A stretch of DNA of 64,000 nt from Campylobacter concisus (GTDB lineage: Bacteria > Campylobacterota > Campylobacteria > Campylobacterales > Campylobacteraceae). Under the pieces are notes generated by a model. It was not told where the DNA came from. It ran no database searches and saw nothing but the letters and a program-made list of their open reading frames with translations. Position 1 is the first letter of the stretch, and each line of letters opens with the position of its first letter. The position numbers and the translations under genes are program-made. The stretch is from positions 310,001 through 374,000 of the forward strand of contig NZ_PIQS01000001.1 in assembly GCF_003048405.1 (NCBI RefSeq), read 5' to 3'. Of the stretch, positions 15,526-23,522 are shown one piece after another.

Positions 15526-15576
15526 TTGATCTTTTTTTAAAAGCAGGCTCGAACGATACCTGCTCTTTCAGATCAA
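15526..15576 (-). terminator. Nested hairpin downstream of the Cys-rich ORF
   Basis: An outer 7-bp stem TTGATCT/AGATCAA (15526-15532, 15570-15576) encloses an inner stem AGCAGG/CCTGCT (15542-15547, 15559-15564). A T/A tract lies between the arms. It is probably a terminator for leftward transcription from the repressor region, insulating the Panacea operon. Confidence 0.5.
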
Positions 15577-15626
15577 GCCTTCCCCTAAACCTCTTTGAAT
15601 TTATGGAGTAACTACCGACTATGCGT

Positions 15627-15752
15627 CTATTTTATCCCATAATCCTCAAACGTTAGCCCTTTATATACTTCGCAATGGACTTTACCGCAGACTTTGCCAA
15701 GTATTTCGCACTCGTAACCCTCTTTATGTGGGCAGAAATTATTTTTTAAAAT
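15627..15752 (-). CDS. Small Cys/His-rich ORF with no NTG start
   Basis: A 41-codon frame encodes NNFCPHKEGYECEILGKVCG, then KVHCEVYKGLTFEDYGIK. Four cysteines and two histidines suggest a small zinc-binding protein. A GGAGG site on the minus strand lies 7 nt before an ATT codon at 15752-15750; no ATG, GTG or TTG exists in frame. Either it uses a rare ATT start or an upstream part was lost. It lies just downstream of the repressor gene. Confidence 0.4.
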   Translation of the reverse strand: MLKNNFCPHKEGYECEILGKVCGKVHCEVYKGLTFEDYGIK

Positions 15753-15780
15753 AAGTCAGCCTCCATTCACAAATCAACTA

Positions 15781-16491
15781 TTATGAAAAAAGCTTAATTT
15801 TTAGATTAAATTTGGCACGAACTACCCCAACAATAATGAGACTATCAACCTCGTCACCCTCTAGCTCAATATCAGGATAAAAACTATTCATTGAACTTAG
15901 TTTTATATATTTTTTTGGTGGCTTCTTAAAAAATTTTTTGACGTAAATATCGCCGTTATAGTTTGCTATTACTACATCCCCATTTTTTGGTTCCGCTTCG
16001 CGCTCTATAACTACCCTTTCCCCATCACTCACAAAAGGCTCCATGCTATCGCCACGCACCTTGATTACATCAATATTACCATAGTGGGGAATAGATAAGA
16101 CATTTTCTAAAAATTCAGGGCTTACATCTACTTGCAATGGCTTTATTTCTGCATTAACTACGCCGTACCCAGCAGAGGCTTCAACGTCTTCATAATAGTT
16201 AATCGTAATTAAATTTTTAATTCTTTTAAGTTGCCATTTTTTATTTTTAATATCATTAGAAAAAAGCTCTGCTATTTCGTGGTCTTCCAAAAAAGTATCA
16301 TCTAATAGCTTATCAACTGGAACTCCCATGCGATCAGATAGAGCATTATACTGAGCCGCGTCTTTTGGACTTCTTATGCCGTTGCTCCAATTAGTTACAG
16401 CTGCTCTAGTTACGCCTAACTCTTCGGCAATATTTTTTGCCGTGTCACCACTTTTATTCAAATAGTATTTGAGTATTTCAGCCAACGCCAT
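15781..16491 (-). CDS. CI/LexA-like phage repressor (XRE HTH + S24 peptidase)
   Basis: This 236-aa protein has an N-terminal helix-turn-helix (about 14-42, TAKNIAEELGVTRAAVTNWSNGI) and a C-terminal S24 autoprotease. The latter shows an Ala-Gly cleavage site at 107-108 (EASAGYG), nucleophile Ser149 in VRGDSM, and the catalytic lysine at about 185-186 (YVKKFF). It is inferred to maintain lysogeny and to self-cleave when RecA is activated by DNA damage. It is flanked by two operator regions with shared sites. An ACGGAGACGTT-type GGAGA ribosome site precedes the ATG. Confidence 0.9.
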   Translation of the reverse strand: MALAEILKYYLNKSGDTAKNIAEELGVTRAAVTNWSNGIRSPKDAAQYNALSDRMGVPVDKLLDDTFLEDHEIAELFSNDIKNKKWQLKRIKNLITINYYEDVEASAGYGVVNAEIKPLQVDVSPEFLENVLSIPHYGNIDVIKVRGDSMEPFVSDGERVVIEREAEPKNGDVVIANYNGDIYVKKFFKKPPKKYIKLSSMNSFYPDIELEGDEVDSLIIVGVVRAKFNLKIKLFS

Positions 16492-16505
16492 AACGTCTCC
16501 TTTTC

Positions 16506-16588
16506 GATACTGTTTGTATCATTATACAAGAAATAAAAACACGTTTGGTTTCTTTTTAAGAAAAATATAAAGACACGTATTGTATCAT
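16506..16588. promoter_or_regulatory. Right operator region of the S24 repressor
   Basis: Two sites are seen: GATACTGTTTGTATC at 16506-16520, a perfect-arm palindrome next to the repressor start, and GACACGTATTGTATCAT at 16572-16588, the exact reverse complement of a left operator. On the plus strand TGTATCAT in the second site reads as an extended -10 box, placing transcription start about 7 nt on, near the ATG at 16595. The 16506 site would control the repressor's own promoter. Confidence 0.7.
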
Positions 16589-16594
16589 TTGCGT

Positions 16595-16813
16595 ATGGAA
16601 AATTTAAGAGAAACTATTAGAAAAAAACTATTGAAAGAGTATGGCAAAACGTCAATGCCTAGAAGCGTTATGAATGGAAACAGAAAGCCAAACCCAAATT
16701 TTAGAAATCGTAATAGGCGGCTTGTCCAATTTAATAAATGGGGTAAAGAATTCCCTAAATGGCTATCTGAACAAGAAACCAAGCTAAAGCAAAAGGAGAT
16801 CAAAGATGAGTGA
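16595..16813 (+). CDS. Small basic protein in the Cro position, probably leaderless
   Basis: This 72-aa very basic protein (LRETIRKKLLKEYGKTSMPR, then NRNRRLVQFNKWGKEF) may bind nucleic acid; no helix-turn-helix of known type is evident. The ATG at 16595 is preferred because the alternative at 16580 lies inside the operator. No ribosome site precedes it, and the putative -10 ends 6 nt upstream, so the mRNA may start at the AUG. It is the first gene of the rightward early transcript. Confidence 0.55.
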   Translation: MENLRETIRKKLLKEYGKTSMPRSVMNGNRKPNPNFRNRNRRLVQFNKWGKEFPKWLSEQETKLKQKEIKDE

Positions 16814-17021
16814 AGTAGAAGAAAAGATAAAAATTGAAGAGCGAATAAGGCTTTTTGATGAAACTTTCATAGACATATCAAAAACATTACGAAAACTAGA
16901 AAGAAACGACCAAATCAAGATGATAACGCTCGTTATGGATAGATTTTCTTATAACGAGCACCTAGAGTTTGAAAGGTTGAAGACTATTTCGTGGGTATTT
17001 CCACAGGCATTTAAAGCTTAG
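16806..17021 (+). CDS. Small helical hypothetical protein
   Basis: This 71-aa protein (KIKIEERIRLFDETFIDISK, then NDQIKMITLVMDRFSYNEH) is strongly charged and helical; no family is recognised. An AAAAGGAGATCAAAG ribosome site lies in the end of the preceding gene, which it overlaps by 8 bp. Its stop overlaps the stop of a convergent small gene. Confidence 0.55.
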   Translation: MSEVEEKIKIEERIRLFDETFIDISKTLRKLERNDQIKMITLVMDRFSYNEHLEFERLKTISWVFPQAFKA

Positions 17022-17203
17022 TCTTGTTTTGTTGTTATTTCTTTCAAGATAAGGCTATATGTGTCGGTAACTTCTTTTACAAAGTCACAAGTAGGCTTAT
17101 CTCTCTTAGCGTAAGGCTCTTCGCTTACTATGATGTAAGGCTTTAAGATGCCTTTTTCTAGGAAATATTTTGTTAGCTCAAATGCTATCTCTTTATCTGT
17201 CAT
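17018..17203 (-). CDS. Small hypothetical protein on the opposite strand
   Basis: This 61-aa protein (MTDKEIAFELTKYFLEKGI, then CDFVKEVTDTYSLILKEI) has a proper AAAAAGGACTTAT ribosome site and natural composition. It runs against the surrounding rightward genes and ends 4 bp inside the convergent gene. It resembles small phage proteins of unknown function. Confidence 0.5.
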   Translation of the reverse strand: MTDKEIAFELTKYFLEKGILKPYIIVSEEPYAKRDKPTCDFVKEVTDTYSLILKEITTKQD

Positions 17204-17287
17204 ATAAGTCCTTTTTATGGATTTCTTGGCTTGGTCGCTTAGAAATTTTAAAAGGGCTTATATGAAAGATAACTTAAGGAGCGTGCG

Positions 17288-17557
17288 ATGATAGCAAGTA
17301 ACAGCCTAGAGGCATATAACAAACTAAAGCCAGAGCTAAGCGGCAAACGTAGAGCCGTTTATGAAATGTTTTGCCAGCACAAAGAGGGTGCGACCAGGCA
17401 AGAAATTTCACGCTGGTATAACATAGCAATAAACAGCGTCTGCGGCCGTGTTAATGAGCTAATAGCGCGCGGCTTCCTGATCGAGATCGGATCAAAAAAA
17501 GACGCAATAAGTGGGTGTAGTACATCAATACTAAAACCCACTGAAAGGATAGCGTAA
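17288..17557 (+). CDS. Winged-helix DNA-binding protein
   Basis: This 89-aa protein has a winged helix-turn-helix core: KRRAVYEMFCQHKEGATRQE, then NSVCGRVNELIARGFLIEIG. This is common in phage replication regions. A regulatory or replication-accessory role is inferred. The ATG follows TTAAGGAGCGTGCG. Confidence 0.6.
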   Translation: MIASNSLEAYNKLKPELSGKRRAVYEMFCQHKEGATRQEISRWYNIAINSVCGRVNELIARGFLIEIGSKKDAISGCSTSILKPTERIA

Positions 17558-17643
17558 TGCCTGGTATAGAGCTTGCGATTACATCGCTTGTAGCTGGCGC
17601 CATCTTGTTTGAGTTGATAAATTACTTCAACTTTAGGATATGA
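17557..17643 (+). CDS. 28-aa single-span membrane micro-protein
   Basis: The ATG overlaps the previous stop (TAATG). The 28 residues form one hydrophobic segment (IELAITSLVAGAILFELI) followed by NYFNFRI. Coupled translation and the next gene starting 4 bp after it support a real small gene; function is unknown. Confidence 0.45.
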   Translation: MPGIELAITSLVAGAILFELINYFNFRI

Positions 17644-17647
17644 AAAC

Positions 17648-18472
17648 ATGAATTTAAGCGACTTTAGTAAAGAGCAAATTTTAAGAGAACGCAGGCGACT
17701 ATCAGATATGAAGAGGCGTTGCAACGATCCTAAAAACAAAGACTACAAATTTTATGGTGCTAGATGTATAAAAATCTGCGAGGAGTGGATGAACAATCCA
17801 ACTAGCTTTTATCTTTTCGCACTTAAAGAAAACAAAGGACGCGAGGGGCTTACGATAGATCGTATAGATCCGGACGGAGATTATGAGCCCTCAAATGTGC
17901 GTTTTGTGTCACGCCACAAGAACTGCGTAGAAAATTTTGTAGGTAAGCAAGGCAAAGATACGCCTAATTTTCGCATTTATGCCAAACATGGCGGACTTTA
18001 CGAAAACCAATACGAAAAGAAGCACTTTAAAGATGTGTGCTATCACTTTTGCAATAAACGTCGCCAAGGAGGCTGGAGCTTATATGAAAGCTTGAACGTC
18101 CCAGCAGGACAAAGGCGCGATATGTTTTGGTACAAGATAAAAAAGCGAAAAACCGAGTTTTTTAACGAGATATTTCTAAATTTAAAAGATCAACTAGCTA
18201 TTTATCCTGAATTAGGTAGCCCAAGAGCTTGTCCTAAGTGCAAAGAGGAATCAATGTTTTTAAAAATGGATTATCCAGTGAGAATGGAGTGTACTTGCGG
18301 CTATCGTTTAAACTTACAAACGGTTAAGGCTAAATTTAGTGCTAGACACGTGCCTAGAGTAAGTAAGGTAAAAATCAATGCAATACTAAAAAAGAGCAAA
18401 TACGAACCTAGAACCGAATATATAAGCAGTCTAGGAGCTCAAAGCGGTATAGAAATTTTAAAGGGGGTTTAG
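17648..18472 (+). CDS. Phage protein with HNH/AP2-like N-terminus and zinc ribbon
   Basis: The N-terminal part of this 274-aa protein contains RRRLSDMKRRCNDPKNKDYK, YGARCIKICEEW and GLTIDRIDPDGDYEPSNVRF. This pattern occurs in phage HNH-type homing nuclease-like and DNA-binding proteins, although a clean HNH metal triad is not evident. The C-terminus carries a CPKC ... CTCG zinc ribbon (about 199-220), as in primases and replication proteins. Position before the replisome organiser suggests a replication role; function is uncertain. Confidence 0.55.
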   Translation: MNLSDFSKEQILRERRRLSDMKRRCNDPKNKDYKFYGARCIKICEEWMNNPTSFYLFALKENKGREGLTIDRIDPDGDYEPSNVRFVSRHKNCVENFVGKQGKDTPNFRIYAKHGGLYENQYEKKHFKDVCYHFCNKRRQGGWSLYESLNVPAGQRRDMFWYKIKKRKTEFFNEIFLNLKDQLAIYPELGSPRACPKCKEESMFLKMDYPVRMECTCGYRLNLQTVKAKFSARHVPRVSKVKINAILKKSKYEPRTEYISSLGAQSGIEILKGV

Positions 18473-19312
18473 ATGAGTAAAACATACTATTGGCTAAAGC
18501 TAAAAAAAGATTTTTTCGACGATCCTAAAATTTTAAAAATAAGGAGCGTAGCTGGTGGAGATACTTACACCTGCATCTATCTTAAGCTTTTATTAAAAAG
18601 CCTAGATAATGACGGTGTTATATTTTTTGATGGTATAGAGCCGACGATAGAAGCCGAGATCGCACTAAAAATAAGAGAGCAAGAGATAAATGTCAAAGCC
18701 GCTATGGCCATCTTTGAGAGTTTGGGATTATTGCAAAAAGGCGAAGGTGAAGATGTGAGACTCCCCGAAGCAGCAAGCCTAAGTGGCAAAGAATGCGACA
18801 GCGCAAAGAGAGTTAGGGAATTTAGAGCTAAACAAAAAGAGGTTAAAGCGTTACATTGTAACGGCGCAGTAACGAGCGGTAACGAAAACGTAACCCTAGA
18901 GAAAGAGTTAGAGTTAGAGAAAGAGTTAGAGACAGAAGAAGCTAACGCTTCTACATGTGCGCGTGCGTGCGAGAGCGAGAAAAAACCAGCTAAACGTTTT
19001 CAAAAACCAACGCTAGATGAACTAATTGCCTACAAGCAAAAAGCAAATTTAGCTCTAGTTGATTGTGAAGCCTTTTATGACTTCTACGAAAGCAAAGGCT
19101 GGGTAGTTGGCAAAAATCCGATGAAAGACTGGCAAGCCGCTATGAGAAATTGGGATCGCACGGAAAGAGAGCGAGGGGGCAAGTGTAAAAACACACCAAC
19201 TAATACCAGCCTAGCCGCAAGAGAAACAATGGTGGCAGGCGAAATGGACGACGCATACTTCGAGAGAGTAGCGAACGAAATAATTAGCGGTGAAAGGAAA
19301 ATGGCGCTATGA
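18473..19312 (+). CDS. Phage replisome organiser / replication initiation protein
   Basis: The N-terminal domain of this 279-aa protein (about 3-105) matches phage replisome-organiser winged helices: YYWLKLKKDFFDDPKILKIR, then TYTCIYLKLLLKSL and the block KAAMAIFESLGLLQ. A low-complexity linker (about 110-165, with ELELEKELETEE) precedes a helical C-terminal domain (GWVVGKNPMKDWQAAMRNWD) typical of DnaD-like proteins. The DNA encoding the linker holds phased GTAACG repeats, a likely origin. It starts immediately after the upstream stop. Confidence 0.8.
   Translation: MSKTYYWLKLKKDFFDDPKILKIRSVAGGDTYTCIYLKLLLKSLDNDGVIFFDGIEPTIEAEIALKIREQEINVKAAMAIFESLGLLQKGEGEDVRLPEAASLSGKECDSAKRVREFRAKQKEVKALHCNGAVTSGNENVTLEKELELEKELETEEANASTCARACESEKKPAKRFQKPTLDELIAYKQKANLALVDCEAFYDFYESKGWVVGKNPMKDWQAAMRNWDRTERERGGKCKNTPTNTSLAARETMVAGEMDDAYFERVANEIISGERKMAL
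18850..18936. other. Candidate phage replication origin: phased GTAACG iterons
   Basis: Inside the replisome-organiser gene, GTAACG/GTAACC occurs at 18858, 18869, 18879 and 18890, at 10-11 bp spacing, one DNA turn. It is followed by a purine-rich repeat built on GAGTTAGAGAAA (18899-18936). Initiator-coding origins with iterons in the linker region are well known in phages such as lambda. The role here is inferred. Confidence 0.5.
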
Positions 19313-19947
19313 GTGAGCGAGAACAAATCATTTGCGAACTATTTGGCGATAGCAGGGGGTTTTTAACACCTGCGAGGCTAGCAAAATACTCTTTGCTTTT
19401 AAAAAACGTGGCTACAAATGAGCTAATTAAATTTTCAGTCTTTGCGGAGAAGTACCGTAAAGAGTATCAAAACACAGATGCTTTGCTTTTTAGGGCGACA
19501 ATGGAGTGGAGCAAGATCGTCTTTTTAAAAATGCGAGAAAAGGGGCTTAGATTTTTTAACGATGTAGATACCTTAGCGGCGTTTTGTAAAGAAATTTACA
19601 GAGGCAAAAGGCTTTGTAATGGCGGAACTGGCAGTGGCTTTTTAGAAAGCACGATAATTTCAGTTGATACAAACGGCGTACTAAGAAATGAGTGGGTATT
19701 AGAAAACGGCGTATTTCAACGCTTAACAAACGACGAGGAAACACACTTGTTTGAATATCTGCTAGAGCACCAAGAAAAAATAGGCGTTGTGCAGATCAAG
19801 ACAAGAGAAAGCGAAGTAAAACAAAAACAAATAGCGGCGAATAACACAAATTTACTCCCAGCTGACCCAGACGCACCGCTCAAAATGAGCGACGAGATAC
19901 GCCAAAAATTTTTAGAGATACGTAAAAATATTGCAAAGAGAGCGTGA
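19309..19947 (+). CDS. Hypothetical phage protein
   Basis: The N-terminal half of this 212-aa protein (LTPARLAKYSLLLKNV, then FAEKYRKEYQNTDALLFRATMEW) is helical. A beta-rich stretch (GFLESTIISVDTNGVLRNEWVL) follows, and the C-terminus is charged. No family is recognised. It is coupled to the replisome organiser by an ATGA overlap, so a replication-related role such as helicase loading is possible but unproven. Confidence 0.5.
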   Translation: MSEREQIICELFGDSRGFLTPARLAKYSLLLKNVATNELIKFSVFAEKYRKEYQNTDALLFRATMEWSKIVFLKMREKGLRFFNDVDTLAAFCKEIYRGKRLCNGGTGSGFLESTIISVDTNGVLRNEWVLENGVFQRLTNDEETHLFEYLLEHQEKIGVVQIKTRESEVKQKQIAANNTNLLPADPDAPLKMSDEIRQKFLEIRKNIAKRA

Positions 19948-19948
19948 G

Positions 19949-20131
19949 ATGAAAGCGGTATATATCACAATAGCCGAAAGCGGAGCGAGCATAATCGCAA
20001 AAGTAGCAGACGAAAATAAAAAGATACTTGATAGCTTTGAGATAAGCCGTAAGGATGCAAGTGGCGTGCTTGAAGTAATGAGAAAGTGGAATGAGAAGCA
20101 CAAGGATGAGAAAACAAGGGGGCTTTTTTAA
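19949..20131 (+). CDS. Small hypothetical protein
   Basis: This 60-aa protein starts at MKAVYITIAESGASIIAKVA and ends in a basic helix. The upstream ATG at 19931 is out of place inside the previous gene; 19949 follows an AAGAGAGCGTGAG site and sits 1 bp past the previous stop. It overlaps the methyltransferase start by one base. Confidence 0.5.
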   Translation: MKAVYITIAESGASIIAKVADENKKILDSFEISRKDASGVLEVMRKWNEKHKDEKTRGLF

Positions 20132-20799
20132 TGGAACTAAATAAAATTTATAACATTGATTGCTTAGATTTTATGAAAAATATGCCTGATGCGTGCGTTG
20201 ATTTGGTCGTTACTGATCCACCTTACATCATAAACACAAAAGGCGGTGGGTTAGGTAAGCGCCCTGTCTATGAAAAGGGCGATTTGGCAAAGATAGCTGA
20301 TGGCTTTGATGTAAAAACAACACTAAATGAGCTTGAACGAATTTGTAAAAAAACAAATATTTTTATCTTTTGCTCTACCAAACAAAAGCCTGAGATAATG
20401 AGCTGGGCTTATGAAAAATGGTATAACGTAGCTGAGCTATTTTGGCACAAGCCTAACGCAGCACCTTTTACAAACAATACTTTTAAAAGTGACATCGAAA
20501 ATATTATCTACATAAGAGCAAAAGGCGTCAAGATAAGAGGAAGATCAAAGCTCTTTACTCAAAACGCAAAAAAGAGCGAATACGGACATCCTAGTGAAAA
20601 GCCACTAAGTATTATCAAAAGCTTGATTTTAACTAGCTCAAACGATGGTGAGTTGGTTTTTGATCCATTTATGGGTAGTGGCACAACGGCGGCGGCGTGC
20701 AAGGAGTTAAATAGAAGCTTCATTGGCTGTGAGATAGAGGCTAAATACTGCGAAATGGCCGAAAAAAGGTTAAGAGAAACGATAAGGGGGCTAATATGA
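20131..20799 (+). CDS. Phage DNA methyltransferase (N4/N6, beta-class order)
   Basis: This 222-aa protein has the catalytic motif DPPY at 29-32 and the SAM-binding motif DPFMGSGTT at 178-186, the beta-class order, plus HPSEKPLSI near 153-161. The start MELNKIYNIDCLDFMKNMPD is typical. It is the second methyltransferase in this prophage; no restriction enzyme is evident beside it, so it likely protects phage DNA. Confidence 0.88.
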   Translation: MELNKIYNIDCLDFMKNMPDACVDLVVTDPPYIINTKGGGLGKRPVYEKGDLAKIADGFDVKTTLNELERICKKTNIFIFCSTKQKPEIMSWAYEKWYNVAELFWHKPNAAPFTNNTFKSDIENIIYIRAKGVKIRGRSKLFTQNAKKSEYGHPSEKPLSIIKSLILTSSNDGELVFDPFMGSGTTAAACKELNRSFIGCEIEAKYCEMAEKRLRETIRGLI

Positions 20800-21098
20800 G
20801 TGAAATCTTAAATTATGCAGTTTATAAACTAGAACTTGATGAGATAGAGGGTAGCGACGATTGGTTTGATGCTAATGGACGGCTAAAATACAAAGAGCGG
20901 TTTTTATTTGATACGCTCAAAGAAGCGGGCGATATAGAAAAAGGTTGGTTAGTGGCCTTATTCGCAAGCGAGCAAGATGCTATAGAGTTCTGCGAGGGTG
21001 CGGGACTAAGCTCAAACTCGGATTATTTTTACTTTTGCACTCGTGGACACTACTCATTAGACACAGAAATGGGCGAATATGTAGAGGTAGGATATTAA
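20796..21098 (+). CDS. Hypothetical phage protein
   Basis: This 100-aa acidic protein (ELDEIEGSDDWFDANGRLK, then LVALFASEQDAIEFCEGAG) matches no family I can name. It is coupled to the methyltransferase by ATGA and to the next gene by TAATG. Confidence 0.5.
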   Translation: MSEILNYAVYKLELDEIEGSDDWFDANGRLKYKERFLFDTLKEAGDIEKGWLVALFASEQDAIEFCEGAGLSSNSDYFYFCTRGHYSLDTEMGEYVEVGY

Positions 21099-21358
21099 TG
21101 CGAGTAACTAGAAGCAAAAATAAAGCCTATCAGCTAAGACTACTTGAAGCATATCCACTTTGTCAAATATGCGAGAAACAACAAAGCATAGAGTGCCACC
21201 ACGTAAGATATGGTAGATTTGGAGCAGATAAGGACGACAGCAAGCAAATAGCCGTTTGTAGAGAGTGTCATCAATGGTGTCACGCACACAAAAAGAAAAG
21301 CATAGAAAAATATGAGGAGGTAGCTGATGAGAATTGGCAACGTTTCGGCGATTGTTAA
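21098..21358 (+). CDS. HNH-like zinc endonuclease domain protein
   Basis: The motif pattern of this 86-aa protein is CQIC (about 23-26), ECHHVRYGRFG (His-His about 34-35) and CRECHQWCHAHK (about 55-66), as in small HNH/DUF968-type phage nucleases. The ATG at 21098 overlaps the previous stop; a longer frame from 20945 is rejected since it runs through that gene. A small HNH nuclease close to the terminase often aids DNA packaging, but here it sits among replication genes. Confidence 0.65.
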   Translation: MRVTRSKNKAYQLRLLEAYPLCQICEKQQSIECHHVRYGRFGADKDDSKQIAVCRECHQWCHAHKKKSIEKYEEVADENWQRFGDC

Positions 21359-21707
21359 AAGCAAATATGGCAACAAAAAAACCAAGGGCTTTGATAGTGC
21401 TAAGGAATGGCGCAGAAACCAAGAGTTAGAAACCTTACAACGAGCTGGTGAGATCAGCGAGTTAAACCGCCAAGTACCGTTTGTGCTAATGCCTAGCTAC
21501 ACCATAGCAGACGAAACAACGAGGCAAGGCTTTAGAACCGTGCGTGAGATCAGATACATAGCAGATTTTACCTATCGCCTTAAAGATGGCACACGCATCA
21601 TTGAGGACGTAAAGGGGATGCAGACGGAAGTTTTTAAGATCAAGCGAAAACTACTAGAGAGGAAAATAGCCCTTGGAGTAATAGAGGGCGAGTTTAGGAT
21701 TTATTGA
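21327..21707 (+). CDS. DUF1064 protein, Holliday-junction-resolvase-like nuclease
   Basis: This 126-aa protein has the layout KSKYGNKKTKGFDSAKEWRR, then LNRQVPFVLMPSYTI, REIRYIADFTYRLKDGTRII and EDVKGMQTEVFKIKRKLL. The E..D..(D/E)VKG..T pattern is the PD-(D/E)XK-like core of DUF1064, proposed as phage resolvases. It overlaps the HNH gene by 32 bp in another frame. Confidence 0.75.
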   Translation: MRIGNVSAIVKSKYGNKKTKGFDSAKEWRRNQELETLQRAGEISELNRQVPFVLMPSYTIADETTRQGFRTVREIRYIADFTYRLKDGTRIIEDVKGMQTEVFKIKRKLLERKIALGVIEGEFRIY

Positions 21708-22240
21708 TGGCGAAGATAACAGATGAGATAAAAGAGAAAATTTTGGCTGACTTTCATACGGGCAAATTTTCACAAAGGGAGCTAGCAAAAAAACATAGTG
21801 TATCAAATGGCACTGTGGCCAATTTACTCAAAGGATTAACGCCAAAAAATGAGCATTTAGTGGAAGCTCAAATAACGCTGTTGTCGGCACAAACTCAAAA
21901 ATCAGAAATAGAAATGAGCAGTATTTTGAGCACTGCTAAAGATGAGGCATATAACCGCGGATTAATATTTAATGCTACTCAAAAAAATCTTAATCGAGTG
22001 ATGGACATGCTAGATAAAAACACCAAATACGAAAAAGTTGGCGTCGGTGACGGGGTGCAGACTTTCGAGCCCATAGAGCTAAACGCAAACGACTATAAAA
22101 CACTGCAAGATATGATTGACAAGGCTAGTTTAACGCTTGGGGTTAATCAAAGAGTTGCTGCAACACAGATTAATAATGCAAACGTACAAAGCGAACAAAA
22201 GATAATTATTGAGCGAAAGGAAATAAAAGGTGATGAGTGA
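21707..22240 (+). CDS. Terminase small subunit
   Basis: The N-terminal helix-turn-helix of this 177-aa protein (about 16-40, SQRELAKKHSVSNGTVANLLKG) is followed by a long helical oligomerisation region (about 55-150), as in small terminase subunits that recognise pac/cos. It sits immediately before the large subunit. The ATG overlaps the DUF1064 stop (TGATG). Confidence 0.75.
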   Translation: MAKITDEIKEKILADFHTGKFSQRELAKKHSVSNGTVANLLKGLTPKNEHLVEAQITLLSAQTQKSEIEMSSILSTAKDEAYNRGLIFNATQKNLNRVMDMLDKNTKYEKVGVGDGVQTFEPIELNANDYKTLQDMIDKASLTLGVNQRVAATQINNANVQSEQKIIIERKEIKGDE

Positions 22241-23522
22241 AACAACACTTTGTCTAACTTATACGCCGTGGCAAAAAGAAGTCTTTTTTGAAAATACCGC
22301 ACGCTTTACGACGATAGAAAAAGGTCGGCGTGTAGGATTTACCAAAGGTATTGCAAACGCTACGATCGAGTGGCTTTTAGAGGGTAAAAAAGTGCTTTGG
22401 GTAGATACTATCACATCAAACCTACAAAGATATTATGAGCGCTATTTTTTACCTGAGCTAAAAGCCCTGCCAAAAGAGCTGTATAAATTTCACGCACAAG
22501 ATAAAAAGCTAAGTATCGGCGAGGGCTACCTTGATATGAGAAGTGCAGAACGTCCAGAAAATATCGAGGGGTTTGGCTATGACATAGTGATCCTAAACGA
22601 AGCCGGCATAATCCTAAAGGATGCCTACCTTTGGGACAACGCCATAAGGGCAATGTTACTAGACAACCCAAAATCAAGAGCGTTTATAGGCGGCGTGCCA
22701 AAAGGCAAAAACCGCTTTTATGACCTTGCTAAACGTGGAATGAGTGGCGAGAAAGACTGGGTAAATTTTCAAATATCAAGCTTTAATAACCCACTGCTTA
22801 AAAAAGAACAAATAGACGAAATGGTCGCAGAGCTTGGCGGTATAGATAGCGACGTAGTACGCCAAGAGATATACGGCGAGTTTTTAGACACAACCTCAAA
22901 TGTGCTATTTAACCTTGCTTTGATAGAAAATGCCTTTAGCACTCAGATGCCAAACGAAAAAGCTAGCATTATTTGGGGGTTAGATGTGGCACGTGAGGGT
23001 GATGACGAAAGCGTGCTTTGTATTAGGCGAGGTTACGGCGTTACGAACTTTTACACATTTAGACTTGATAGTGTTACCGCCTTAGCAAGAGAGATTTTTA
23101 GCATTTATGAGAGAAGTGAAGAGAAGCCAGACGCTATTTTTATTGATAGTGTTGGCGTGGGTGCTGGAGTATTTGACACCTTGATAGATTTTGGCTTGCG
23201 TGGGATAGTCAGAGAGGCAAAATTTTCATACAAGGCAACAAATGAGAAGCTTTACGCCAACAAGAGAGCGGAAGCATATTTCACACTCAAAGAGAAATTT
23301 AGGCTGCTTAGCATTGTGCCAAATGACAAACTAAAAAAACAGCTTAGTACCATTAGTTTTTATTACGACAAGAAAGAGCGGTATTTGCTACTACCAAAAG
23401 AGAATATCAAAAAAGAGTTTGGCTTTAGCCCTGACTTGGCGGATGCCCTTGCTCTTACGTTTTTTGACCCATTGCCAGCAAAAATAAACACAATCAACTA
23501 CGATGACGGAGGCGTTTGGTGA
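22233..23522 (+). CDS. Terminase large subunit
   Basis: The ATPase domain of this 429-aa protein has a Walker-A-like GRRVGFTK at 31-38 and Walker B DIVILNEAG (about 117-125). The C-terminal RNase H-like nuclease has WGLDVAREGDD (about 248-258), AIFIDSVGVGAG (about 305-316) and SPDLADALAL (about 403-412). It powers DNA packaging and cuts concatemers. The length is normal for the family. The ATG lies 8 bp inside the small subunit gene after AAAAGG. Confidence 0.9.
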   Translation: MSETTLCLTYTPWQKEVFFENTARFTTIEKGRRVGFTKGIANATIEWLLEGKKVLWVDTITSNLQRYYERYFLPELKALPKELYKFHAQDKKLSIGEGYLDMRSAERPENIEGFGYDIVILNEAGIILKDAYLWDNAIRAMLLDNPKSRAFIGGVPKGKNRFYDLAKRGMSGEKDWVNFQISSFNNPLLKKEQIDEMVAELGGIDSDVVRQEIYGEFLDTTSNVLFNLALIENAFSTQMPNEKASIIWGLDVAREGDDESVLCIRRGYGVTNFYTFRLDSVTALAREIFSIYERSEEKPDAIFIDSVGVGAGVFDTLIDFGLRGIVREAKFSYKATNEKLYANKRAEAYFTLKEKFRLLSIVPNDKLKKQLSTISFYYDKKERYLLLPKENIKKEFGFSPDLADALALTFFDPLPAKINTINYDDGGVW

